From positions 1 through 64,000 of IMG/VR virus record IMGVR_UViG_3300027749_000101: DNA of 64,000 nucleotides; one strand, written 5' to 3'. A program made the position numbers and the translations under genes. The notes below the pieces were generated by a model. It saw only the letters and a program-made list of their open reading frames with translations. It was not told the origin of the DNA and searched no databases. This stretch comes from a virus. Shown here one piece after another: positions 49,678 to 58,734 of this stretch; the first letter of the stretch is position 1; each line of letters begins with the position of its first letter.

Positions 49678-50520
49678 TCAGGAGGCGTTGTCGAAAAAAG
49701 TCGCTGTATCCAATGTGAACTGCTGTTGATATTCATGCTGGCACTCGGGACACTGCATGTCAATAGGTTTGAAATCATCATTCATGCGTAGTTTGATAGC
49801 ATGATCTCTTATTTGCACATATAGATTTCTATCACAATTCAATAGAAATTCATGAATATGCCCCGGCTCAGTGACCAAGGCTTGCGGAGTCCGTATGCCT
49901 TTGATGCTGTTTTTGATTGCTTTTACTGTGATCTCTGTTATGGCCAGGATGGCTTGATTCATGCGTTTGGATTTTTCTTCGTCAGACATGTCAGCAGTGG
50001 GTAATTGGTTTAGCACTCGCTGTTGTTCAAACTGCAATAAATTCACATCTGTTTGACTTTGATAATTCATTGGATTAAAGAAAATTTCAAGATCACCGTG
50101 ACGCACAGTTTCGGCATAGTCTGACATGCCCAACTGAGCCATAACAGCTTGTAAATCAATATCAAATTCATGTGTTTCGTTACAGGCCGGACAATCGGAC
50201 GTCAACGGCATGGCTTTGCCAAAACTAGCAATACGTATGGCAGTGAGTATGGCATTTAAATCGCAGTTGGGCATGTGCCAGGCATTTTTAATGTTTGGCA
50301 TACAACTTTGTACCACAGTCACAACTGCGGCTCCATTGAATAGCGCATCTGGAGTGCGATAAGATATTTCGTCCATGGCAGTCATGGGCAACACTGGCAG
50401 TTCACGATTGACTGGAATATCTATGCTGCCTTCTGGCCAAAACTGGCCATCGCTGGGCAGTCGAATGTAGATAGCAGGTTGTCGGAAGAAAGCCTTTAGT
50501 GGGTTCGCATTTTGGGTCAT
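49678..50520 (-). CDS. 26: T4-type baseplate hub protein (gp26-like) with zinc motif
   Basis: 280 residues. The N-terminal LKAFFRQPAIYIRLPSDGQFW and the central LPVLPMTAMDEISYRTPDALFNG are typical of T4 baseplate (gp26/gp51-type) hub proteins. Two CxxC pairs, C110/C113 and C257/C260, probably bind one zinc ion. T4 gp26 is shorter (about 208). The protein should act in building the central hub from which tail tube and tape measure extend. It diverges from the tape-measure gene, with a late octamer for the latter in the 42-base gap. Confidence 0.75.
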   Translation of the reverse strand: MTQNANPLKAFFRQPAIYIRLPSDGQFWPEGSIDIPVNRELPVLPMTAMDEISYRTPDALFNGAAVVTVVQSCMPNIKNAWHMPNCDLNAILTAIRIASFGKAMPLTSDCPACNETHEFDIDLQAVMAQLGMSDYAETVRHGDLEIFFNPMNYQSQTDVNLLQFEQQRVLNQLPTADMSDEEKSKRMNQAILAITEITVKAIKNSIKGIRTPQALVTEPGHIHEFLLNCDRNLYVQIRDHAIKLRMNDDFKPIDMQCPECQHEYQQQFTLDTATFFDNAS

Positions 50521-50529
50521 ATTTGTACC

Positions 50530-50537
50530 TATAAATA
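50530..50537 (+). promoter_or_regulatory. T4-type late promoter TATAAATA
   Basis: Exact TATAAATA, 25 bases before the ATG of the tape-measure gene at 50563. ATAGGTG at 50549-50555 supplies a ribosome site. The spacing is normal for a late promoter with a leader. Confidence 0.65.
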
Positions 50538-50562
50538 TACTTCTACTTATAGGTGATTGACC

Positions 50563-53500
50563 ATGGCCATGACAGAAGAAGAATTAGCAAGAATGAGTGC
50601 TCAAATTGAGCTGACTACCGAAGCCTTGTCAAAATTTACTGGAGCCATGTATGGCGCAACTCCAGAACAACTTGCGGCGTCCAAAGCAGACAAAGACGCT
50701 GCAAAAGCTGCGGCTCAATTTCAAGCCAGACTGGATACAGCCACTGCTGCTGTTGGTGCACTAGCAGGTGTTTTTGTAAACTACAATAAAGAAGTTTACA
50801 AAAGTGGTAATGCTAATAAAGCTGCGGCTGCTTCTATTGAAAGCATGGGCGAAGCAGCCAAGTATGCAGGTGCATTTTTAGCACTGTTAGTGCCTGGCGG
50901 GCCGTTGGTCAAAGCAGCCGTTGCCGGATTGGGACTGTTAGCCAGTGAGTTGATCAAGTCTGGCAAGTTGATTGCTGAACAAACTGACGAGATATACAAA
51001 GCCTATCAGGACATGGCCAAAGCAGGTGCTGCTGGCGCTGGTGGAATGCAGGATGTGTTTGACAGCTTGCAAAAAGTGGGCATGGGCACAGAAAAATTTG
51101 GCGCCTATATCAAACTGGTCAACGAAAATGCCAACGATCTTGCAGTATTTGGAGGTTCGGTAAACAAAGGTCGCAAGATCTTTGAAAACACCATGTCATC
51201 GTTGAGTACAGAACAACGAGTTCAAATGGAACAAATGGGCCTGGATAGAGAAGCTCAAGCCACAGCCACAATGGCTTACATCAAACAACAACGCTTGTTG
51301 ACTCAAGGCACCAAATCTCAAATGGATACCAGCAGTGCTGCTGTGATGAAATACATTCAAGAAACGGACACACTCACACGTCTTACCGGTCTCAACAGAC
51401 AAGAACAAGAAAAACTTCATGACGATGCCATGCGTAACGAGGCATACAATGCTACCATGCAAGAAATACGTGAGACACAAGGCGAAGAAGGTGTGCGTCG
51501 AGTGCAAGAAGCTGCGGCCATGGCTCAGAAAGCTGGTCCAGAAACATTCAAACAATTCCAAGCCAGCTTGTCGGGTTTTGTGGGATCTAGCAATGAAGCA
51601 CAGCAGGCGTTTATGGCCACTGGTGGGAAAATAGCCGAAGTGACAGATGCATTGCGCAGTGGACAGGTAAAGAACACCAAAGAAACTGCTGTTGCCATGA
51701 ATGGCTTGTTCAAGGCATATGGTGAAACTGCTCAACAGTTTAGAGGACAAGCCAAGATGATGAACTACGGTCCAACTTTTGGCAGTTACTACGAAGCAGT
51801 CAAAGCCGGATCAATGAGTCTTGAATCTTTGGCAGAAGTTGTTGCACAAGTTGACAATGCTGAAGAAGAACGCAGAAAACAACTAGCTGATCCTAAGACC
51901 AAAGCAATGGCAGAAGCCATGAATGCCACTGTTGATCAACAACTCAAACTACAACGTGGAGTAAACATGGGCATGGATGCTTACATCACAGGATTGGGTA
52001 AAGTGACCAATGCTAATGCAACAGCACTTGATATACTAGGCAACGCCGCTAGATCAGCCGCCGAAGCATTGGGATTAATTGGTGGTGGTAAAAAAGTTCA
52101 ACAATCAGCAGCAGTTCAAGATGCCACAAAAGCCACTGCTGCCACAAGAGACACAGCTAAACCTTTACAAGACCGTGTTGATGCACTGAACAAACAAATA
52201 GACGAAGATGAAAAAACCCTCAAAGAAGCCAAGCGTGCTGGTAAGAGTGTGGCAGAAATGGCGGCCCTTGAAGAAAAAATTAAAAAAACTAAAGACGAAG
52301 AACTTATTGCAGCAAAAGAGTTAGATGCTCAAGATCAAATAATCAAGCAAGCACAAAATAAGGAAACAGCGATTCGAAAAACACAAGTGGCCGAACAAGG
52401 CAAGATGAATCGTCTTGAACGAGCAATTAATCAAGAAAAAGAGCAACTGGCCGAACTCAACGAAGCAAAGTACAATCTTGAAAAATATTTAGCACAGTCA
52501 GGAACTGATGCAAAAACACTTGCAGCTGGTCGCAAGCGAGTGGCATCATTACAAGAGTCTATTGACAAAAAACAAAAATCACTGACAGAACAACAATCAG
52601 AATTAACTAATCTACAGAAAAAACTTGCGCCACCAGGTGCCGCGCCTGCGGCGGCACCGGCAGGAGGAGCACCGGCAGGAGGAGCACCTGCAGCAGCACC
52701 AGCAGCACCGGCAGGAGGAGCACCTGCAGCAGCACCAGCAGCACCGGCAGGAGGAGCACCGGCAGGAGGAGCACCACCAGCACCGGCAGGAGGAGCACCT
52801 GCAACTCGAGGAGCAATGCCACCTGCTCAAGGTCGTAAAGAAGTAAGTTTAGAAGAACTACAAGCAAAAAAACAAAGACTAGTAAGGGCTGGACCAAGAA
52901 CCAAAAATCAACAATCAATTGAGTCTCACGAAGAAGAACTGAAAACATTAGACATGGCTATTGCTGAAAAGTCCAAACAAGTAAAAGATATTAAAGATTA
53001 CTTGCAGTTTGGTGGAGAAAGCGGTAGCGAGACTTCTTTCAAAGGTCTCTCTCCAGACTTGCAACAAGGTATTCTTACAGCAGCCAAACAATATAAGGAA
53101 TCAACTGGAAAACCGCTGACCATAAACAGTGCCGCTAGAACTCCGGAGAAACAAAAAGAACTTTATGATAAATGGGTTGCTGGCGGGAAAAAAGGAATGC
53201 CAGTGGCTCCTCCGGGCTCTAGTTTGCATGAACAAGGTAAAGCTGTTGATATTCAAGAAGGCATATCTTCGTCAGTTGCTATAGCAGCATTGAATTCCCA
53301 AGGGCTATTTCAAACTGTACCTAACGATCCAGTACATTTTCAACCAAAAGCATTTGGTGATGGCGGCGTTGTAAACAAACCAACACTTGCGCAGATTGGT
53401 GAAAAAGGTCCAGAGGCAGTGATTCCGCTCAAAGGTGGGCAAGTTCCAGTACATATAAACAGTGATAGTATGAGCGCCCTAGGTGGCGGTGGCTGGAGCG

Positions 53501-53976
53501 AGCTTCAAGGCTACAACATGGGTGCAATCACTACCGACATAGCGGTACTACAAAAAATTGCTGGCAAGTTGGGAGCATATGACAAATCAACCGAGATGAT
53601 CACTGATCCAAAACTCTGGAAAGAAATCTTACAGTCGGGCATGTTGATGAACTATGATGTAGGCGCAGCTAGAATTGGAACCAAAGGGCTGTCTGAGATA
53701 GCAGGTTCAGAAGCTGTGGCTGATGCACTTGCTGGTCGAATCAAAGAACTGATTGACACCAAGAAAGACAGTGGCGAAGCAATTGCTCAAACTAGAACTG
53801 AATTTGCGGACATGATGAAAACATTCTATACAGATTTCTTTGCCAAGATGCAGGAGGAAATGCGAAAAGAAAGTCCATTGGATTCAGAGATGCTGGCTGT
53901 ACTAAAAGACATTAGCAAAACAAACGCTGCCGCAGCAGGATCTAGCGAAAAGATGTTGCGTTACTCACAAAACTAA
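50563..53976 (+). CDS. tape-measure protein with embedded M15 peptidase domain
   Basis: 1137 residues from the ATG at 50563 (a TTG two codons earlier is open but misplaced relative to AGGTG). Order: helical N-terminal 75 residues; hydrophobic segment near 95-125 (YAGAFLALLVPGG…GLGLLASELI); long helices to 690; an Ala/Pro/Gly repeat at 693-748; then an M15/VanY-type peptidase with S-A-R-T-P near 856, H889 and D896 (SLHEQGKAVDI) and H925 (VHF). It is followed by GDGGVVNKPTLAQIGEKGPEAVIPL-type sequence, the usual tape-measure end motif. The protein sets tail length and is ejected during infection; the peptidase would cut peptidoglycan. gp5 lacks a lysozyme, so this may be the cell-wall opener. 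Confidence 0.82.
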   Translation: MAMTEEELARMSAQIELTTEALSKFTGAMYGATPEQLAASKADKDAAKAAAQFQARLDTATAAVGALAGVFVNYNKEVYKSGNANKAAAASIESMGEAAKYAGAFLALLVPGGPLVKAAVAGLGLLASELIKSGKLIAEQTDEIYKAYQDMAKAGAAGAGGMQDVFDSLQKVGMGTEKFGAYIKLVNENANDLAVFGGSVNKGRKIFENTMSSLSTEQRVQMEQMGLDREAQATATMAYIKQQRLLTQGTKSQMDTSSAAVMKYIQETDTLTRLTGLNRQEQEKLHDDAMRNEAYNATMQEIRETQGEEGVRRVQEAAAMAQKAGPETFKQFQASLSGFVGSSNEAQQAFMATGGKIAEVTDALRSGQVKNTKETAVAMNGLFKAYGETAQQFRGQAKMMNYGPTFGSYYEAVKAGSMSLESLAEVVAQVDNAEEERRKQLADPKTKAMAEAMNATVDQQLKLQRGVNMGMDAYITGLGKVTNANATALDILGNAARSAAEALGLIGGGKKVQQSAAVQDATKATAATRDTAKPLQDRVDALNKQIDEDEKTLKEAKRAGKSVAEMAALEEKIKKTKDEELIAAKELDAQDQIIKQAQNKETAIRKTQVAEQGKMNRLERAINQEKEQLAELNEAKYNLEKYLAQSGTDAKTLAAGRKRVASLQESIDKKQKSLTEQQSELTNLQKKLAPPGAAPAAAPAGGAPAGGAPAAAPAAPAGGAPAAAPAAPAGGAPAGGAPPAPAGGAPATRGAMPPAQGRKEVSLEELQAKKQRLVRAGPRTKNQQSIESHEEELKTLDMAIAEKSKQVKDIKDYLQFGGESGSETSFKGLSPDLQQGILTAAKQYKESTGKPLTINSAARTPEKQKELYDKWVAGGKKGMPVAPPGSSLHEQGKAVDIQEGISSSVAIAALNSQGLFQTVPNDPVHFQPKAFGDGGVVNKPTLAQIGEKGPEAVIPLKGGQVPVHINSDSMSALGGGGWSELQGYNMGAITTDIAVLQKIAGKLGAYDKSTEMITDPKLWKEILQSGMLMNYDVGAARIGTKGLSEIAGSEAVADALAGRIKELIDTKKDSGEAIAQTRTEFADMMKTFYTDFFAKMQEEMRKESPLDSEMLAVLKDISKTNAAAAGSSEKMLRYSQN
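52640..52806 (+). repeat. Ala/Pro/Gly-coding tandem repeats in tape-measure gene
   Basis: Degenerate repeats of GCACCGGCAGGAGGA and GCACCTGCAGCA units, coding for APAGGAPAG/APAAP. GC-rich against the surroundings and likely to vary in copy number. Encodes a flexible linker before the peptidase domain. Confidence 0.8.
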
Positions 53977-53977
53977 C

Positions 53978-53985
53978 GGTAAATA
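53978..53985 (+). promoter_or_regulatory. late-promoter-like octamer GGTAAATA before gp20
   Basis: GGTAAATA lies seven bases before the gp20 ATG, just after the tape-measure stop. No Shine-Dalgarno stands at normal distance. Would give a leaderless gp20 message if used with T4 geometry. Confidence 0.4.
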
Positions 53986-53992
53986 AACAATC

Positions 53993-55762
53993 ATGGCAGA
54001 ACAAAACAAACCCGGCTGGAAAAAATATTTTAAGGTAGCAGACACCACTGGAGTGATGAGTCCAATTTCGGGTACCAATCAGTTTGGGTTTCCGGGATAC
54101 GGCAAGAACGATGGCGGTACAGGCAACACCAATGAATTTGGATTCCGCAACTATGCCAGCAGACTGCCCGAAGTTTACTCTGGCCACCCCAACAGAATTG
54201 AGCGTTACAACCAATATGAGAACATGGACATGGACTCAGAAATCAACGCCTGCTTGGATATCATTGCAGAGTTCTCCACACAGCTAAACGAACAAAACGG
54301 CACGCCGTTTGACATTGACTATCAAGACAAACCCACCGACCACGAAATCGAAATCATCCGCAAGCAGATGAAGCAGTGGGTCAAGCTGAACAAACTGGAC
54401 CAGCGCATATTCAAGCTGTTCCGCAACACCATCAAGTACGGCGATCAAATCTTTGTGCGTGATCCAGAAACATTTGAAATGATGTGGGTGGACATGAGCA
54501 AGTTGGCCCGTGTGATTGTGAACGAGTCAGAAGGCAAGCGTCCTGAACAGTATGTGATCCGTGACATCAATCCCAACTTCCAAAACATGACTGTGGCAGC
54601 AAAAACCACCACAGACTACATGACCAACCCAGTTACAGGATCAATCTCTGGCAGCTCTAACTATACCATGCCCAACGGCGGCACAGGTGGTGGTGTGGGT
54701 AATTCAAGATTCATGACAGCCATGAACGAAGTTTGTTTAGATGCCAAGCACGTGGTGCATATGAGCTTGAACGAAGGCCTGGACACATTCTGGCCGTTTG
54801 GCAAAAGCATACTAGAAAACATCTACATGGTGTTCAAACAAAAGCAACTGCTGGAAGATGCCATCTTGATCTATCGTGTACAACGTGCGCCAGAGCGCAG
54901 AATCTTCAAGATTGACGTGGGCAACATGCCATCGCACTTGGCCATGCAGTTTGTGGAACGAGTGAAAAATGAAATGCACCAGCGCAGAATTCCCACTGTA
55001 ACTGGCGGCGGCAACAACATGATGGACAGCAGTTATAACCCGCTATCCATCAACGAAGATTACTTCTTTCCACAAGGACAAGACGGGCGTGGCTCATCAG
55101 TTGAAGTGCTACCTGGCGGTCAGAACCTGGGCGAAATTGACGATTTAAAGTATTTCAACAACAAAATGGCCCGTGGTTTGCGTGTGCCATCCAGCTATTT
55201 GCCCACTGGTCCAGACGACTCAGATCGTGTGACCAGTGACGGAAAAGTCGGCACAGCCCTTATACAAGAGTATAGATTCAACCAGTATTGTGAGCGTTTG
55301 CAAGCACTAATTGTGCAAAAGTTGGACGATGAATTCAAGATGTTCTTGAAGTGGCGCGGGTTTAATATCGACTCTAGCTTGTTCAACATCAAGTTCAATG
55401 CACCACAAAACTTTGCAAGTTATCGTCAAAGCGAACTGGACAACACCAGGATCACAGCGTTTTCACAGCTGGAACAGTTACCTTACATGAGCAAGCGTTT
55501 TATGCTAGAACGTTTCTTGGGCTTGACTGAAGATGAAATTCAACAGAACGAAGAAATGTGGCGTGAAGAACACGATGACGTTGATGCACCCCCTGTGGCC
55601 GGCAGCGACTTGCGAGCTGTGGGTGTAACACCAAGCGGCATGGAAGCTGACATTGCTACTGGTGAAGAAATGGCTGGTATGGATCAACCAGGCGCAGAAG
55701 GAATGGCAGGTCCGGGTGCAGCACCTCCGGCAGCTGGACCGGGTGCACCAGGAACGTTATAA
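53993..55762 (+). CDS. 20: portal vertex protein gp20
   Basis: 589 residues (T4 about 524). Portal features: LPEVYSGHPNRIERYNQYENMDMDSEINACLDI near the N-terminus, then IKYGDQIFVRD, RAPERRIFKIDVGNMP, DYFFPQGQDGRGSSVEVLPGGQN and YLPTGPDDSDRV. The last 60 residues are Gly/Ala/Pro/Met-rich and probably disordered. The portal forms the dodecameric ring through which DNA enters the head and starts prohead assembly. It stands first in the head block 20-21-22-23, as in T4. Its stop lies inside a TATAAATAAC sequence. Confidence 0.96.
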   Translation: MAEQNKPGWKKYFKVADTTGVMSPISGTNQFGFPGYGKNDGGTGNTNEFGFRNYASRLPEVYSGHPNRIERYNQYENMDMDSEINACLDIIAEFSTQLNEQNGTPFDIDYQDKPTDHEIEIIRKQMKQWVKLNKLDQRIFKLFRNTIKYGDQIFVRDPETFEMMWVDMSKLARVIVNESEGKRPEQYVIRDINPNFQNMTVAAKTTTDYMTNPVTGSISGSSNYTMPNGGTGGGVGNSRFMTAMNEVCLDAKHVVHMSLNEGLDTFWPFGKSILENIYMVFKQKQLLEDAILIYRVQRAPERRIFKIDVGNMPSHLAMQFVERVKNEMHQRRIPTVTGGGNNMMDSSYNPLSINEDYFFPQGQDGRGSSVEVLPGGQNLGEIDDLKYFNNKMARGLRVPSSYLPTGPDDSDRVTSDGKVGTALIQEYRFNQYCERLQALIVQKLDDEFKMFLKWRGFNIDSSLFNIKFNAPQNFASYRQSELDNTRITAFSQLEQLPYMSKRFMLERFLGLTEDEIQQNEEMWREEHDDVDAPPVAGSDLRAVGVTPSGMEADIATGEEMAGMDQPGAEGMAGPGAAPPAAGPGAPGTL

Positions 55763-55765
55763 ATA
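55758..55765 (+). promoter_or_regulatory. late octamer TATAAATA at end of gp20
   Basis: Exact TATAAATA whose TAA is the gp20 stop; five bases lie between it and the next ATG. If active it would start transcription at or just inside the 72-residue gene and serve the downstream head genes. Confidence 0.4.
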
Positions 55766-55770
55766 ACAAC

Positions 55771-55989
55771 ATGCTACTGACAGAAATCTATAATCAACAG
55801 CCTCAAGCCTATCAAGACTTGAGTCAAGACAACAGTCAACTGCAACTCAGCGACTTGCGTAAGACTCGCTTGACCTTGCGTCAGCTAAACAAACTGCGCA
55901 AAATGAATGACATTCGTTCTGTAGAATTCAAAGACAAACTCAAATTGATACGCAAACAGTATCAACCTCCAGCACAACCTATAGCCTGA
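55771..55989 (+). CDS. small basic protein between gp20 and prohead core genes
   Basis: 72 residues: a Gln-rich start, then DLRKTRLTLRQLNKLRKMNDIRS and KDKLKLIRKQY, a basic amphipathic helical protein. Similar short proteins (…RLTLR.LN.LR…) follow the portal gene in aquatic T4-like phages. T4 has gp67 and gp68 between gp20 and gp21, so a prohead-core role is possible but not shown. The ATG is eight bases behind the gp20 stop and has no standard ribosome site. Confidence 0.65.
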   Translation: MLLTEIYNQQPQAYQDLSQDNSQLQLSDLRKTRLTLRQLNKLRKMNDIRSVEFKDKLKLIRKQYQPPAQPIA

Positions 55990-56042
55990 TCAGTCGGCGA
56001 GAAAAAACAGCCGTTTTGAGGGTTAAACACTATAGTTTTTGA

Positions 56043-56061
56043 CTGTTATATTAAATAACAG
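56043..56061 (+). promoter_or_regulatory. inverted repeat with TTAAATAA, possible promoter of prohead core operon
   Basis: CTGTTAT and ATAACAG form a perfect seven-base inverted repeat around ATTAA. Within it TTAAATAA resembles the late octamer, about 30 bases before the ATG at 56091, with TAGGAG as ribosome site. It lies in a 101-base gene-free gap (55990-56090), the only sizeable gap of the head block. Confidence 0.35.
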
Positions 56062-56090
56062 CACACTTTACCTATAGGAGTTTACCCAAT

Positions 56091-56960
56091 ATGAACCGTT
56101 TCGAACAATTAATCGAATACGTCATTAATGACGAAGAACAAAAAGCCCGCGAACTTTTCCATGACATCGTTGTGGAAAAAAGCCGTAAGATCTATGAAAA
56201 CTTAATGGCCGAAGAAGCCGAAGAAGACCTAGACGAAGCAGCTGAAGAAGAGCTCGACGAAGCTGAAGAAGACCTTGACGAAGGCATGATGGGCGGAGAC
56301 GCTAGTGATGACCTAATTGACAATGTCGAAACAGAAGAAGAAATGAGCATGGAAGGCGAAGATGACGCCGATGCTGAATTTGACGACGAAGCTGAAGAAG
56401 CCGGCGACGACTTAACTGGTGATTTAGAAGCTGATCACGATGAGTTTGGCGGCAGCGAAGGCGGCAGCGGTGACGCTGCTACTAAAGACGACATCATGAA
56501 TTTAGAAGACAAACTGGACCAGTTGATGGCCGAGTTTGAAGCTGCTATGGGCGGTGACGAAATGGGCATGGGCGACGGCGACGGGTTTGGTCCTGAAGAA
56601 GGCGGCGACGCTATTGAAATGGACGACACCGGCGAAATGGAACCAGGCATGATGGAAGCCATCAGCTTGAAAGCAGCCCCAAAGCCAGTTACAGCTGAAC
56701 AAGGTAACGGCAAAGCAGGTCCTGTAGCATTTAACTCAGGTGCAGCTGGTATGGCCAGCAAGCCAGTACACACTGGTGCTAGCCAAGGTGGTCATCATGA
56801 CACATCTGCTTATCGCAACACAACAAAAGACTTGATTGGCAAAGTAGGTAATACACCTGCTCAATCCACACAAGATCTCAAGCCTGCTACCAAGCCACAT
56901 TTGGGCCAAGCATCAGGCGTGAACAACAAGAGCCCACTGCCAAGCGGTCGTAAGGGTTAA
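56091..56960 (+). CDS. acidic prohead core protein (gp67/gp68-like)
   Basis: 289 residues. The N-terminal 40 residues (MNRFEQLIEYVINDEEQKAR…) resemble prohead core proteins of T4-like phages. Residues about 40-190 are extremely acidic (Glu/Asp/Ala/Gly, with repeated EEAEEDLDEA), and the last 90 are Gly/Ala/Ser/Lys-rich. Acidic core proteins fill the prohead scaffold and are degraded by gp21 before DNA packaging. It lies directly before gp21, where T4 has 67 and 68. Which of the two it corresponds to is unclear. Confidence 0.65.
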   Translation: MNRFEQLIEYVINDEEQKARELFHDIVVEKSRKIYENLMAEEAEEDLDEAAEEELDEAEEDLDEGMMGGDASDDLIDNVETEEEMSMEGEDDADAEFDDEAEEAGDDLTGDLEADHDEFGGSEGGSGDAATKDDIMNLEDKLDQLMAEFEAAMGGDEMGMGDGDGFGPEEGGDAIEMDDTGEMEPGMMEAISLKAAPKPVTAEQGNGKAGPVAFNSGAAGMASKPVHTGASQGGHHDTSAYRNTTKDLIGKVGNTPAQSTQDLKPATKPHLGQASGVNNKSPLPSGRKG

Positions 56961-56964
56961 TTAG

Positions 56965-57603
56965 ATGTCATCTAGATACCTAAGAGAAGATCTTACTTTT
57001 AGCCAAGCCAACATCCAAGTTTTGGAAGAAGCTGATATTGGCGGCAAGAAGCACCTCTATCTCAAAGGCATTTGCATTGAAGGCGACAAGAAAAATGCAA
57101 ATGAGCGTATCTATCCTCGACACGAAATTATCAAGGCAGTAGAAACCATCAACGAACAGATCCGTAACGGTAACTCCGTTTTAGGTGAAGTGGACCATCC
57201 AGATGATCTCAAGATTAACTTGGATCGTGTGTGCCACACAGTTGACGGCATGTGGATGGACGGACATGCAGGTTGCGGTAAGTTGAAAATTCTGCCAACC
57301 CCGATGGGTGAATTGATAAAGACTCTGTTGACATCTGGCGTGAAGCTGGGTGTTAGCAGTCGTGGATCAGGTAATGTTGATGACAGAACCGGACATGTAA
57401 GTGACTTTGAAATCGTCACTATAGATGTGGTTGCCCAACCCAGTGCTCCTAATGCGTATCCTACAGCAATCTATGAAGGCCTCATGAATATGAAGCACGG
57501 TCATAAGATCTTAGAGATGGCTAGAGAGTCTGGTCAGGACGACAAAGTAAAGAAGTATCTCGCAAGTGAGGTTAAACGCCTCATTCGAGAACTTAAAATC
57601 TAA
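56965..57603 (+). CDS. 21: prohead core maturation protease gp21
   Basis: 212 residues, the same length as T4 gp21. Herpesvirus-assemblin-like serine protease signature: GEVDHP with H78 and LGVSSRGSG with S131/S132 as likely nucleophile. It cleaves core and shell proteins after glutamate in (L/I)-x-E sites during head maturation. AAGGG precedes the ATG and the stop is 12 bases before gp22. Confidence 0.95.
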   Translation: MSSRYLREDLTFSQANIQVLEEADIGGKKHLYLKGICIEGDKKNANERIYPRHEIIKAVETINEQIRNGNSVLGEVDHPDDLKINLDRVCHTVDGMWMDGHAGCGKLKILPTPMGELIKTLLTSGVKLGVSSRGSGNVDDRTGHVSDFEIVTIDVVAQPSAPNAYPTAIYEGLMNMKHGHKILEMARESGQDDKVKKYLASEVKRLIRELKI

Positions 57604-57615
57604 GGAGAATGAGGC

Positions 57616-58710
57616 ATGTTTGATGCTATTAAACCATTGCTAGATAGCGGATTAATCAACGAAGATGTCAGTAAGGAACTCAACGAAGCTTGGGAATCTA
57701 AACTGACAGAAGCTCGTGAATTGGTTCGTGCTGAACTTCGTGAGGAGTTTGCACAACGCTATGAGCACGACAAGTCAGTGATGGTAGAAGCCCTAGATAA
57801 GATGGTAACAGAAGGTCTCGCAGGAGAACTGGCCAACATTGCAGCTGAAAAGCGCAATTTGGCCGAAGACCGTGTGAAGTTTCAACACAAGATGAAAGAG
57901 TCAGCCACTAAGTTTAACAGCTTTATGGTTACAAAACTTTCTGAAGAAATTTCCGAACTGCGTAAAGACCGTAAGATGCACGCCGAAGGTGTCAATAAAC
58001 TTGAAAACTTCGTTGTGCAGGCTCTAGCTAAAGAAATTACAGAGTTCGCTAAAGACAAACGTGATGTTGTAGAAACAAAAGTTCGTTTAGTACGCGAAGC
58101 TCGTAGTCAGCTAGAAGGACTCAAGTCACGATTCATCAAAGAATCTGCACAAAAAATGAGTTCTGCTGTTAGCCGTCACTTGAAGGCTGAACTGAACCAA
58201 TTGCAAGAAGACATCCAGGTTGCTCGCGAGAACAATTTTGGTCGTCGTATCTTCGAAGCGTATGCTACTGAATTTGGCGCTACTCACTTGAATGAGAAAG
58301 CGGAAGTTCGTAAGTTGCATGACAAAATTGCGCACAAGGATAAGAAATTGTCCGAGGCAATTCGTCTCACCGAGAAAGCCAAAGTCTTGGTTGAGAACAA
58401 AGAACGCGAACTGCGTATGATCAAAGAGTCCAATGAGCGTCAAAGCACAATGGATGAATTGCTGCGTCCCTTGAATAAGGAAAAGCAAGAAGTCATGCGT
58501 AATTTGCTCGAAAGTGTCCAAACTACCCGTTTGAAAAATGCTTTTGAAAAGTATCTACCAGCAGTGTTGGAAGACCGATCAGCTAAAGCCCGCAAGGTGA
58601 TTGCTGAGCAGGTGTCCGCAGTTACCGGTGATAAGACAGCTCCACAAAAGTCAGAGTCTGATGAAGATCGCAGCAATGTGATTGACCTCAAGAGACTGGC
58701 TGGACTGTAA
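57616..58710 (+). CDS. 22: prohead scaffold protein gp22
   Basis: 364 residues (T4 about 269), almost entirely charged alpha-helix rich in Glu, Lys, Arg and Ala, predicted coiled coil. The start (FDAIKPLLDSGLINEDVSKEL) and the end (NVIDLKRLAGL) match gp22-type scaffolds. It builds the inner core around which gp23 assembles and is then cut by gp21. AAGGAGA precedes the ATG. Its position between gp21 and gp23 confirms the call. Confidence 0.92.
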   Translation: MFDAIKPLLDSGLINEDVSKELNEAWESKLTEARELVRAELREEFAQRYEHDKSVMVEALDKMVTEGLAGELANIAAEKRNLAEDRVKFQHKMKESATKFNSFMVTKLSEEISELRKDRKMHAEGVNKLENFVVQALAKEITEFAKDKRDVVETKVRLVREARSQLEGLKSRFIKESAQKMSSAVSRHLKAELNQLQEDIQVARENNFGRRIFEAYATEFGATHLNEKAEVRKLHDKIAHKDKKLSEAIRLTEKAKVLVENKERELRMIKESNERQSTMDELLRPLNKEKQEVMRNLLESVQTTRLKNAFEKYLPAVLEDRSAKARKVIAEQVSAVTGDKTAPQKSESDEDRSNVIDLKRLAGL

Positions 58711-58734
58711 TAAAAACAATTTTAGGAGACTTAA

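Noticed and set aside
52607-52948. Leftward reading frames rich in Leu, Cys or Arg within the tape-measure repeat
   Set aside because: They are mirror frames of the GC-rich Ala/Pro/Gly repeat and have no start context or homology.
55994-56018. Terminator after the 72-residue gene
   Set aside because: Only a four-base CGGC/GCCG stem with a large A-rich loop before TTTT; too weak to call.
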